A stretch of DNA of 64,000 bases from Sitta carolinensis (Eukaryota; Chordata; Aves; Passeriformes; Sittidae): contig CM063287.1 of assembly GCA_032173965.1 (NCBI GenBank), positions 4,221,859-4,285,858 on the forward strand, given 5' to 3'. Each line of letters begins with the position of its first letter. Positions within the stretch are counted from its first letter, which is position 1. The notes beneath the pieces are model-generated. The model searched no databases. It saw nothing but the letters and a program-made list of their open reading frames with translations, and was not told the origin of the DNA. Made by a program: the position numbers and the translations under genes. Positions 1 to 10,718 of this stretch are shown here, piece after piece.

Positions 1-215
1 AAAGACCAGCAGGACACTGCTGGATCCAGGGATGGCGACAATATCCTGCTGGATTTGTCTCTCTCTCCTCTCTCTTCTATCTCTTCCTATCTCTCTACCT
101 CACATTGCCACATAAATTCCATATTATTGACTTCAGCACTTGGACTCATTTGCACCTTAAATTGGGCAGAGGCATCTCTCACTAATCAAATCTTAATAGA
201 GGCCAAGGGTGTTAA
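1..215. repeat. Pyrimidine-rich low-complexity tract
   Basis: Positions 57-115 are an irregular CT run (tctctctcctctctct type). The preceding 56 bases (gctggatcc, cctgctgga) could belong to a retroviral or CR1 fragment cut by the window edge, but I cannot name it. Confidence 0.4.
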
Positions 216-551
216 TTGAACAGACATGCTCAGCCCATGCCAGTTGGCTTCAAAGACACAGGAAAGACCCTGGTGCTGCTTAATTTACCAGTACAGATCT
301 GTCCATGGGGGCACAGAGCTATCAACAATCCAGTGGAAACTGGGAATTTCCTGCCTATGGTGTGCAGGTTGCAACGAGATGATTTTGATTCCTTCCAGCC
401 CAAACATTTCTGGGATTCTACAATTAAAACTTTGGCTTCAGCAGCCAAATTGCTTCCAGGGCTCATCACTCAGTCAGTCACTGGTGGCTCAGGTCATCAC
501 TGCTGTAATCTTCCCCATCTTCTCCATGGGACCAGAATGCTCTAAGGTTTT

Positions 552-792
552 CAATGAAGTGTAGGCTGGATTGTATTCTTCCCTGGCAGGGTGGGCAGCC
601 CCGGCACAGGGTGCCCAGAGCAGCTGGGGCTGCCCCTGCATCCCTGGCAGTGCCCAAGGCCAGGCTGGACTTTGGGGCTTGGAGCAGCCTGGGACAGTGG
701 GAGGTGTCCCTGCCCAGGGCAGGGGTGGCATTGGATGGGATTTAAGGTCCCTTCCAACCCAACCAGTCTGGGATTCTATGCTGTGATTCGAC
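552..792 (+). mobile_element. CR1 LINE 3' end fragment
   Basis: Carries the typical avian CR1 3' series in sense order: ggcagggtgggcagcc, gtgcccagagcagctgggg, cagtgcccaaggccaggctgg, gggaggtgtccctgccc, cccttccaacccaa, and a gattctatg-like tail at 772-792. It is 5'-truncated, as nearly all CR1 copies are. Spurious reading frames on both strands here are CR1 translations. Confidence 0.9.
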
Positions 793-2010
793 CTCTGCCT
801 TCCATATCCCCTACCGAGCCCTGCTGGAAGCATTTAGCAGAGGCATCAGGTGAGCTCCTGTTCAGCTTTTCCATATTCAGCCTGATTCAGATCACTCACC
901 ACAGTCCTGTGTAGTGTTAGTTTTGCACTGACATTTCCTGTTTCCTTTACAGGATCCTTTCCCATTTCCCAGTTTTTCAGCACACAGAGGCGAGACTCCC
1001 CCTCCATTTTGTTCTCTGAGGTGGAGCAGCACTGTGTGTGTGTGACATCCCTGTCCTCCTGTCTTTTCTCCTGGCAAAGTGCCTAAGGACAGCGAGTTTT
1101 GATTTACTGTTGGAGAGCACCCGCAAAAGAGCTTGTCCACAGTGATTTGTGAATGTATTTCAGAAGCAACACACTCCAAAGAACATCTCCTTTTGTAACT
1201 TCAGCCTCCATCTCCCGTTGTTTGAGATACTTTCCACTTGTATCAAGATGCCTTTGAATCCTTTGGGGCTGCTTCCTGTGAAAAATTTGCAAGCTTACTA
1301 TTTGGATTCTTTGAGACATGAGTTTGGAGCCGCTCAGAGAATTTACAGTTTAAAAACACCTCTCTAATCTATTACCAGTTCTCCATCCCATGTGAGGAAG
1401 CACCAAAAATCTGTTATTGAAATGTGCGGAGCTTAATAGGCTGGAGATGGAATAAAATCAGATGTTTTATGTTTGAAGATGAGCAGAGGAATAACTTTAC
1501 ATAGGAAGTATTTTCTCATAAGATTTAATACCACAGGAGCTGTTTGCCCTGTAAAAGCCTATTAATTTTCTTTTTAGATGTTGTTACAGTGTCAAAAGAA
1601 GACCTAAAATTTCTAAGTAGCCTGATAAATTCACCTTCTTTTTTATGGCTTTTTTCTTTTTTTGGGGGGAAGGTGGGTAGTGACAGTTCCTAAAACCAAC
1701 CCTGGGAAATGCAGGAAACCTGGGGAATCTAAAGGAAATACTGGGAAAGAGCTGGCACCAACCCAGAGCAGTTTCTCTGCTATGAAAGATGCGCTGATGG
1801 AGCACCTCTGTGATGGCTTTACTGCAGGAACAGTATCATAAATCTATAATGTTTCTCTCCATAAACTCCACTGGTATACAGTGTATTAAACTGGCTCTTA
1901 ATAAACTGCATTCCTTCCCTCTCGCCCGCCTCCCTAGCACATAAAATAAACACCAAGAAAAGAAGATAATTTAGAAAATTAAGTATATTCTTTTTCTGAG
2001 AGGAAAATAG
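793..2010. other. Intronic sequence, no recognised element
   Basis: Unique-looking DNA with a short (TG)n at 1034-1043 and T-rich runs at 1639-1664. No splice-bounded conserved exon or repeat was recognised. Confidence 0.5.
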
Positions 2011-2475
2011 TGGCCAGTGGCTCAGGGTGACAGCGGTGTCTCATGGAGGAGAAGTGTTGATTAATATCTTCATTAGTGACACAGAAAAATGGATGGAGGG
2101 CACCCTCAGGAGGGCTGCAGGTGACACTGAGCTGAGGATGACCTGACTGCGACCTTCCAGGACCTGAAGATGGCTACAAGAAACATGAAGAGAGACTCTT
2201 TAGAAAGGGCTTGGAGTGCCAGGCCAAGGGGGAATGGCTTCCCACTGCCAGAGAGCAGGGATAAATGGAATATTGGGCAGGAATTGTTCCTTGGCAGGGT
2301 GGGCAGCCCTGGCACAGGGTGCCCAGAGCAGCTGGGGCTGCCCCTGGATCCCTGGCAGTGCCCAAGGCCAGGCTGGACTTTGGGGCTTGGAGCAGCCTGG
2401 GACAGTGGGAGGTGTCCCTGCCCATGTCAGGAGTGGAATGGGATGAGCCTTAAGGACCCTTCTAAACCAAACCAT
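2011..2475 (+). mobile_element. CR1 LINE fragment (end of ORF2 and 3' region)
   Basis: Longer than most copies here. It begins in the ORF2-end region (ctcagggtgacagcggtgtctc, agggcaccctcaggaggg, ctgcaggtgacactgagctgagg) and runs through the standard 3' block to cttctaaaccaaacca. The coding part is broken by stops and short deletions. Confidence 0.88.
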
Positions 2476-3151
2476 GGTGAAAAGAGAAAAGTACTCAGCC
2501 AAAGATTTTAATCTCCCGAGGCAGCCCTGAAGCTGCCCTGCTCCCCAAGTTTTCTTTGCTGCAGCATCACTGCCATATCATCTAGAAGAATTTGCCAAGC
2601 CCTGGCAGTCACCACTGAACATCCCGAGCTGGTTTCCATTTTGACAGGTTGCTGCCAAACACACTGTTTGATTTTTTTTCTGTTAGCATAAGACTCTCCT
2701 TGAAGAGGTCAGAGCATCCCAAGGGAAATCTGGTGTCATTTGAGAGGCACAATAACAGCCCATTACACAGGCCAATAAACAACGTTGGAAACAACTCCTC
2801 TTGGACATTCAAAGCCTTTCCCTTTTCATTTTATCTTTCCATTATAAAGAGTCCTGTCATTTCCAGTACATTCTTGCAATAAATAGAAAGGCTGAAAAAC
2901 TAACTGGTGATTTGTTGGAATGCATCTGACTGTGGAAAAACCCACTCCATTACTGGAAATTAAGAGCTGACCTCAGGGACCAGGCATGAGCCATATTCAA
3001 TATTGAGTGTTAACTTTGTTCCATCCCTCTTGTTTAGCTTGTGAAACAAATTATACATTAAAATCCAGCGTGATCCTGTTCCATTTCAGCTTCTATTACA
3101 GGCACTGCAGGGATGGTCTGCATGGACAGAGAGAGGAAGGGTCTGTTTACA
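2476..3151. other. Intronic sequence, no recognised element
   Basis: AT-rich unique-looking DNA; nothing recognised. Confidence 0.5.
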
Positions 3152-3545
3152 CAAACTCCCAGAACCCCTTAGGCTGGAAAAGCCCTGCAGGATCACCAAG
3201 CCCACCCTGTGCCCCGTGCCCACCTTGTGCCCAGCCCAGAGCACTGAGTGCCACCTCCAGCCCTTCCCTGCACACCTCCAGCCATGGGCACTGCAACCCT
3301 CCCTGGGCAGCCCCTGCCCAGGCCTGAGCACCCTTTCCAGGCACAAATTCCTCCTGCTGGCCAAGCTGAGCCTGCCCTGGCACAGCTTGAGGCCGTTTGC
3401 CCTTGTGCTGTCCCTGTGCCCTGGCAGCACAGCCCGACCCCCCCGGCTGTGCCCTCCTCTCAGGAGTTGTGCAGAGCCAGCAGGGCCCCCCTGAGCCTCC
3501 TCTGCTCCAGGCCAATTCCCAACTTCCTCCTTTTCTCCAGGCTAT
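3152..3545 (-). mobile_element. CR1 LINE 3' fragment, second subfamily
   Basis: Antisense CR1. On the plus strand it starts with the 3' end (ggctggaaaagccctgcagg, atcaccaagccca) and continues with ccagcccagagcactgagtgcc, ctgcacacctccagccatgg, ttgaggccgtttgcc. This subfamily differs from the common 'gcccagagcagctgggg' type. Segment 3218-3510 is almost identical to 45299-45591. Proline-rich frames here are repeat translations. Confidence 0.87.
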
Positions 3546-5257
3546 TTCCCATGCAATACACCAAGGTTGGACCATGCTGGGACCTGGCAGTGGAAATCAC
3601 TTCCTCTCAGCACAAATAAAAGGGTTTAGGAGCAGAAGATTCTCTTAGGCTCAAGATTTTGCGTCTTCTGTCTCTATACTGAGGATACAAACACAATTTG
3701 GTTGTGCCATTCCTGGCCTTGCTGCTGCTCCCCCTATTCCAGCACATCAAACTTCCTTCTTTACATTCCCTTCCACAGATGTTATGGATCTCTCTTATCT
3801 AACTTGAAGCTTTCATCTTTGCCATTCCTGGATGTTTGAATCTGTGGGATTTGGGATATTAAACACAGCTCAATTAGAGGGAGTGGCCAGCAGGAGCAAG
3901 TCTGCAGAGGAAACACCACTGAGGTCCCTGCCTGGGCTTCCCAGGGTATCCCTGATTACTCCTGGCCACTTTATGGGCTCCCATTGTGGCCATCAACCCT
4001 GGACAACTGCTGATGCTCTGCTGCTTTTCAACCTCATCCTCTCCCATCACTGCTGTTCTTACAGCGTCTCAACCCGCAGTTCCCTTCTGACCTCGGCATT
4101 TTTCCTCCTGAAGTCTGATTTAATGGAAGTTAACTGCAACAGTCAGTCTGATCTTTGCACACCCCCAAACAATTCAGCTGCGAGCCTTTAGCGAAGCCTT
4201 AATGACAGCAATTCCAGCTCAGAGCACAGGAGAACACTGAGTGGTGGGAAGTGCAAATAAAAAATGGGTTTCAGCTGAAGCATTCACAAGCCCTGCTGCT
4301 GGTGACAGATACCTGTCATATCCCAAATGGAGCTAGGAACAAGCTTTATTCCTTCTAAGATAAATCAGTGTCTTCACTCCCAAACATTTTCCTAGTAATG
4401 GAAGGCAATCATGCCTCCGGCTTGGGAAGACATCATCATTTAGAACAACACAGTCTGCTTGATTTTCTGAAAAGAGTGATGGGACGCAATAAGAAGTGGC
4501 CAAAAACTCACAGACCGACTTTTCAGTGCACTGGATACAACAAAGCTTCAAACACAAATTCAAATACATATCGAATAATGAGAACAGCTTGGAGGTTGAG
4601 TAGCACCCATGTCAATGTGCCATTAAAAACTATTTTCCTTATGGACATTTGGGGATCTGGGCCCAAAGTTGCTTCCACATGCAGATGATGGGCAGAAAAG
4701 ATCTTGAGCAGCTCTTTAAAGCTGAAAGGACTTGCTCAATTGAGAACTGACCTGAAAAACACGCTCAGGAATGAGGAGAATAATCAATGTTTGCACAAAT
4801 AAAGTTCCATGGTTTGACCGAATGGCACACGAGGAAGTTATAATCCAGTTTATGACTGGTAATTGCATTATCTGAGACCTCTGCTGGAGTAAACTGAAGG
4901 AAGGAATGCCTGAATATGTTAATTGAAATAATGAACAGCTGAAATACCACAGCAACTGTGCTCCTGCAACCTGGGCTGAAGGAGAGCTACTCTGAGTCCA
5001 GGCCATTTATTACAAATAATGGAAAGAAAGACACAGCAAAGGGGGAGATTTGCAGAATCGCACTCTGGAATCTGCTGGAGTGGCCAACTCTCTCATCCAG
5101 GGGAATTCCACGAGGCTTGCTGGGAGATGATATCTCTAAAGAGCAATTTGAGTTTTGCAATCACGAAGAGAACATGGGAATTAAGAAAAATTAAGAAGAT
5201 TCTCACTTTTTCCTTTTCATTCTTAGTATTATTAATACATTTTACTTTAATTTCAGA
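3546..5257. other. Intronic sequence, no recognised element
   Basis: No repeat family, splice-bounded conserved exon or RNA gene recognised; reading frames are short and have no familiar motif. Confidence 0.5.
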
Positions 5258-5385
5258 AGGGTTTGGATTGGAAGAAACCTTAAATTCCATCTAGTTCTGC
5301 CCCCTGCCATGATCAGGGGCACCTTCCACTATCCGAGCTTGCTCCAAGCCCCATCCAACCTGGCCTTGAATTCCCACAACCTTAT
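5258..5385 (-). mobile_element. CR1 LINE 3' end fragment
   Basis: Antisense: gggtttggattggaagaaacc, ccccctgccatgatcaggggcacc, ccaagccccatccaacctgg. Only the last ~130 bases remain, more diverged than neighbouring copies. Confidence 0.8.
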
Positions 5386-6387
5386 TTTTGCTTAAGTACA
5401 TTTTGCAAAACACAAAATATGCCCTCACAGGAATGGCCTTGGGGCTTGAATCCAACCAGAGCAATGTGGCCAGGGCTCACTGCAAGGAAATCCCTGGAAA
5501 TCCCTGAGCAGCTGTGAAGTATGCAGAGCACCTTTGCTCTCCTATTAATAAATGCACCAATGCCCCATAAATGCAGTTGTTTTACCCACAGTACAATGCC
5601 AAGAGAGTAAAGAATATCAAACTCTAACACAAATTCCATTATTCCACCAGAGAGGCTCAGCTAATGATTCCAACTCCACACTCTTTGTCAAGTTAAAAGA
5701 CACTGCAGACACTTGGATATTTCACATATTTAACAGCCAATTGCTCGTTGTTTATTCAGAGCTAAAAATTTGAGTACCAGCTGTGGCAGTTCCCCACATT
5801 GTCCCCAAAGACATCAGGGTGGTTGTTTTGATCCAACAGCCAGTTCATTTTTGTGGAAGGCAGAAAGGAAGAAGGAAGCTTGCCAGAAGCATGGATTTTA
5901 CCATAAGGAAGTGACTGGCAGGTGGTTCTGGGGCACAATTATCCTGGATTTATGCATTTATCTCATGTAATCCTCAGTCCTGGCTAAGGCACCTATGATT
6001 ATTTGGCTTTATCTTGTTATTGTTACAAACATCCTGGGACATCCTGCTCAATCCCAGCAGAAATTTCCCATATATTCTTCCATGCACTACAACTGCTCCT
6101 ACTTATGGTTTTATTTCAGTACATTTGCATCCTCTGAGAGTTTGCAGGTTTTTCTGAAAAATACTTTTAAAATCCCTCCCAGCAGAATCAAACTTAAACA
6201 TGGCTTGGTTTATTTCTTTTCCAAGCTGAGTATATTCTCCCTGTACTCCTTCCAGCTTTCCTCCTTCTCTAACTCTTTCCAAGGAGGCTGCAGATATTTT
6301 TTGTATGGTTCATTCAACAGCTCTAAGGGAGTCATCAGCTTCCAATCACCTCAAAGCTTCCCTTCTTTACTGGGAGTTTCTGATCCT
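5386..6387. other. Intronic sequence, no recognised element
   Basis: The first part of a 238-codon plus frame (5995-6711) lies here, but it has no recognisable domain and its C-terminal half is CR1, so I do not treat it as a gene. Confidence 0.5.
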
Positions 6388-6655
6388 GTCCAGCCTGGCC
6401 TTGGGCACTGCCAGGGATCCAGGGGCAGCCCCAGCTGCTCTGGGCACCCTGTGCCAGGGCTGCCCACCCTGCCAGGGAACAATTCCTGCCCAATATCCCA
6501 TCTATCCCTGCCCTCTGACACTGGGAAGCCATTCCCTGTGTCCTGTCACTCCAGGCCCTTGGAAATAGTCCCTCTCCATCCTTCTTGCTGCCTCCTTCAA
6601 GTCCTGGATAACACCATTAAGTCACCCCAAAACTCAGAGCTTTTCCTACCACTTA
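6388..6655 (-). mobile_element. CR1 LINE fragment lacking its 3' end
   Basis: Antisense block from gtccagcctggccttggg through cagggaacaattcctgcccaata to ctccttcaagtcctgg and aagtcaccccaaaac. The extreme 3' end is missing on the left side, indicating a later deletion or rearrangement. Confidence 0.85.
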
Positions 6656-6871
6656 TTATTGAGCTCATTGAGTATTTGCTTCTGCAAGGACACCGTGAAA
6701 GAATTCAGTAAAATCAGTATTAAAACATGGCATATCCGTAATTCCCACCCAAATTGGACACCAAGCCTAGGCTGCCCAGCTGTTAGGGAGGCTCGAATAC
6801 CCAACTTCTCCCTCTCAGACACGACCCTTCTGCCTATGGAGATTCCACATGTCTCATTGTCTTCTTTGCCC

Positions 6872-7018
6872 CATTCCTGGCAGTGTCCAAGCCTGGGCTG
6901 GGGGAGGCTTGGAGCAGCCTGGGATAGTGGGAGGTGTCCCTGCTCATGGCAGGGTGTGGAACCAGATGGCTTTTAAGATCCCTTCCAACCCAAACCAGTC
7001 TGGGTTTCTGTGATTCTT
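6872..7018 (+). mobile_element. CR1 LINE 3' end fragment
   Basis: Sense: cctggcagtgtccaagcc, gcttggagcagcctggg, gggaggtgtccctgctc, cccttccaacccaaaccag and a tctgtgattctt tail. Confidence 0.85.
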
Positions 7019-7668
7019 TTCCTTTTATAAATCTGTACTTCCTTGAGGGCTTTACTGCAAACAGCCCTTGTTACTCTCATTTGCTGCTGCTGTACGGATC
7101 CCATCAGTTCCCTGCCTTCCAGCACATCTGTGATGCATCTGTTCCAACAAGAGCTCCAGATGTCCAGAGCACATGGATCTCACCACGCTGCCGTAGTTTT
7201 CAATGCTGCAAGCATTAGTACAAAAATCTGCATATTTGGTCTTGGTCTGGTTGCTTGGCTGGTCTTATCTGAATCAAATATTACATCCCAAGGCACTTCT
7301 TCCTTGTTTTCTACCTGAAGTTAATCAAATTCTAACCTATCCCTGTATTTCCTCCACAGAAGATGAATTCCCTCAAATTGCTCATTTGTTAAAACCATTC
7401 ATTCCTCAGGTTCCCTCCAGACTTCTAACCATAAATGCCCTTTTGGCTGAAGTGAAATTCATCTGAAAGAGAAGCTATTAAAAGGAGACATGAAACTCCA
7501 TGAAAATCTTGGAGGCACTGCTAAGCAGGTTATTCACCTCTTGTTTCTCACCCTGTTTTATTTGGGAAAACAGCCTTCAGTGGGAACATACCACATGTAA
7601 TCTTTAACCTACATCAAGCTGGCCAATAATTCCAATGGCAACTTTACAAAGCTGAGAAAGGAAAAATA
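7019..7668. other. Intronic sequence, no recognised element
   Basis: Nothing recognised beyond short, featureless reading frames. Confidence 0.45.
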
Positions 7669-8040
7669 ATTAGGGTTGGAAAAGACCTTCAATATCCCCA
7701 AATCCAACCAACAACCCAGCAGCACCACTGTCACCACTGGCCCATATCCTCAAGTGCTACATCCACACATTTTTTGAACACTTACAGGGGTGGGGACTCC
7801 AGCACCTCCCTGAACAGCCCCTTACAATGCTTGACCACACTCTCCGTGTAGAAATTTTCCTTAATATCCAATCTGAGCCTCCTGTGGCACATGTTGAGGT
7901 CATTTCCTCTTGTCCTATCTCCAGTTTCCTGAGGGAAGAGATCAACCCCATCTGGTTCCACCTTCCTTTGAGAGCTCTAAAGAGCAGTAAGGTGTCTCCT
8001 CAGACACCAAGATGGCTCTCTCCTCAGCAGCCTCACTGAT
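7669..8040 (-). mobile_element. CR1 LINE 3' fragment, older subfamily
   Basis: Antisense: attagggttggaaaagacc, cagcagcaccactgtcacc, cctcaagtgctacatccac, then ttccttaatatccaatctgagcc and gtcatttcctcttgtcc. This is the more diverged CR1 type shared with 55729-55933. Confidence 0.82.
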
Positions 8041-10199
8041 TTTTGGGAGCTCATTTACAGCAGTTCTGAAGATGCCACTGGTAACGCTCATTCCAGTGTG
8101 TCCCACTCCCAACACTCCTCACAATTCACCAGGAGAATATTTCCACCAGACAAATCCTGTATTAAATGGCTTCCAAGCAGTAATTCCCAGTTCTCTGCTG
8201 TAACAGTGGGTAGGTCACACAAAGGCAGCATTTTGAGGCTTGAACCCAAGTCCAAACCAGTCCATTTCTCTGAGAACATGGGCTCAGACAACTGGTACAG
8301 GCAGCAGTTCCAAAATTGTTCTTCTCCACCTGAAATGATATTTAAATATTGCCACAGACAACATTTTCCCCCATTGCTCTTACCAGGAAAAAACAAAATA
8401 TTTCATGCTGGATCCAATTACAATGCAATCAATTTTAACTGATTCTGCTCTGAGTAGGCATAAATATTTCTCATAAAGGAAGTTAGGATAATTGATTGGT
8501 TTAGATTAATAGAGAGAAAGTGAACTACATAACAAACAGCTGGGAATTAGCTTTGTCCTTGCAAGCATGAAACACCACCAAAGGTCTCTTAGCCTTTGAG
8601 TGCATACAAATCAAAAAGGAAGAGGAGTTTTTCAATGAGGGCAGAAAGATCCACTTAGCACAGCAGGGATTTAAAGGCTGGGACACCAACTTCCTACTGC
8701 CTTACTAATGACCTGTCAACTTTGAGTTCTAGACACAGCTCTTGATTTCAGCTGCAAAATGTCCATTTCTGTATTCATGCCCTCACTTCGAACTCAAAGT
8801 CCAAGCTCCCTTTTTGGTTTGTTTCCCCCATCATGATTATTATTTTAACATCAAAAAATCTGCCACACGACTTTCTTTTCCTTTTCCTTATTCTTCTCGA
8901 GTTTTTCCCTTGCCTCCAGTTGGAAATTAACTGCATGAACATTTCTGGAGATGGGCCAGTGTCTTGTCAGGAACCAACACACTTGAGTATGTTGTCCCTT
9001 CCCTGATGACTGGGAAGTTCTTCCTTAAGCACCTACAAAAGATTCACCCTCAAACCTTATCTGACCTTCAGCACAGCCTGGATTGCTCCTCACGGTGAGG
9101 AAGAGCATCTCCAAGGAGTGACCTATTGAGGCTTTGAGAATAGCCCAAAGGATAAAGGAATGAGGCAACATCTGTGCTGCAAATCCTTGGAAAGGAGCAC
9201 TGCCCCATGCTGCTTCCTGAGCAGAACAAGCTGCAGCAATCCTTCACTTTGCTGTTTTCTTACAGCTGGAAATCCACCTCTGCTCAAAATAAACTCTGTG
9301 GAAGACTCCTAAAGAGGTTGATTAACATGGGGACCACAAAAGCATTAATGCACTAGGAGGTGTTTGAAAGACTCGTCTGTCAGCGAGAGGAAAATCCACC
9401 ACTGCCTTCGGAAGAACCCCAAATCTGACAGAACCCCAAATCCCTGCCACTTCCCAGCTAACGGAAGAAAAGGGAGAAGAGTCTTCTGCAGGGTCAGTAC
9501 ATAAAATACAGACATATCCTGGGGTGGGCAACTGGACCATCATGGAAATATGCTGGCTCCAAGAAAGCCATTCCCACTCAGGCACAGGACCTTGGAACTG
9601 CCATCAGATTCTAGGAAAGCACCAGTCCAGCATTTAACATCTTTACAGAAAAACCCAAACAAAAAAAGAACCCAGTGGAAACCATTAAGAAAAAACCCAA
9701 TCCCATGGGAAAACCAATGTTTTCCCATGATATACGTTCTGTGCCACTGTTTGCAGCTCCATCCATTACACCCACTGACTGTCCTGCCTGCTTCCCCGGG
9801 ATTTGCCATTCCTGGCCAGGATACTCTGGGATACGTCTGGATGACACCCTGCGGCTGTTTGGTTCTTCTTTCCCATCAGTTGTGACACCACTGTCACTGG
9901 CTGCAATTGTGGTTTCTGGGGGTAAATGAGATGAAGGAAGGCCTCACCACAGGAGAATGATGACACATTCTAAGGTTGTCATGATGCTCTTCACAGAAAA
10001 AAACCTCAAACTGTTATAGGAGGGTAATTAAGTTTCTCTCATCAAAAGACAAAGATGTATTTTCCATTAATTTTAAGGTTACACAGGCGTGTAACTCACA
10101 AGGGAAAAATCAACAAAAACCCCACCCAAAACAAAATAATTTGATCAGGCGAAGCAAAGCAAACATTCCAGAAAAGAGAAGCCATTGAAAACTATCAGA
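8041..10199. other. Intronic sequence, no recognised element
   Basis: Just over 2 kb without a repeat I can name. An A-rich stretch occurs around 9650-9700. No exon-like segment with supporting splice sites was identified. Confidence 0.5.
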
Positions 10200-10718
10200 G
10201 ATCATAGAATTCACATAGCTTTGGGTTGCAAAGAACCTTAAAGCCCTTCCATTGCTGACCCCTGCCTTGGGCAGGGACACCTCCCACTATCCCAGGCTGC
10301 TCCAAGCCCCAAAGTCCAGCCTGGCCTTGGGCACTGCCAGGGATCCAGGGGCAGCTCTAGCTGCTCTGGGAATTCCATTCCAGTGCCTGCCTACCCTGCC
10401 AGGGAACAATTCCTGCCCAATATCCCAGCCAGCCCTGCCCTCTGGCACTGGGAAGCCATTCCTTGTGTCCTGGAATTACCTGTCCCTTGTTCCAAGTCCC
10501 TCTCCATCTTTCCTTCAGGTACTGGAAGTCCACAATTAAATCACCCCAAAGCTCTTCTCCTCTTCAGCTGAACACCCCCAGCTCTCCCAGCCTCTCCTCC
10601 CAGCAGAGCTGCTCCATCCCTCTGATCATCCTGGTTGCTCCCCTGGGCTCTCCCAGCAGCTCCAGGTCCCTCCTGTGCTGGGCCCTGGGCTGGGGCAGCT
10701 CTGCAGGTGGGGTCTCCC
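10200..10718 (-). mobile_element. CR1 LINE 3' fragment, long copy
   Basis: Antisense from atcatagaattcacatagc through the standard block to gctctcccagcagctccagg and ctctgcaggtggggtctcc, over 500 bp. It is a useful uninterrupted comparison for the CR1 split by an LTR at 20625-21527. Confidence 0.9.

Noticed and set aside
552..833. Reading frames on both strands with glycine/proline/alanine-rich products, repeated at about 2.3, 6.4, 10.3, 16.7, 20.8, 27.0, 31.7, 42.7 and 62.9 kb
   Set aside because: All are translations of CR1 LINE 3' regions, which do not encode protein; their recurrence at every CR1 copy shows they are not independent genes.
5995..6711. 238-codon plus-strand frame, the second longest
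   Set aside because: Its second half is antisense CR1 and the first half has no familiar motif; length by chance in AT/C-rich DNA is plausible.
7136..7165. Possible downstream PCDH15 exon near gatgcatctgttcc
   Set aside because: On the minus strand it does not read as the expected cadherin-1 residues and lacks paired splice sites.
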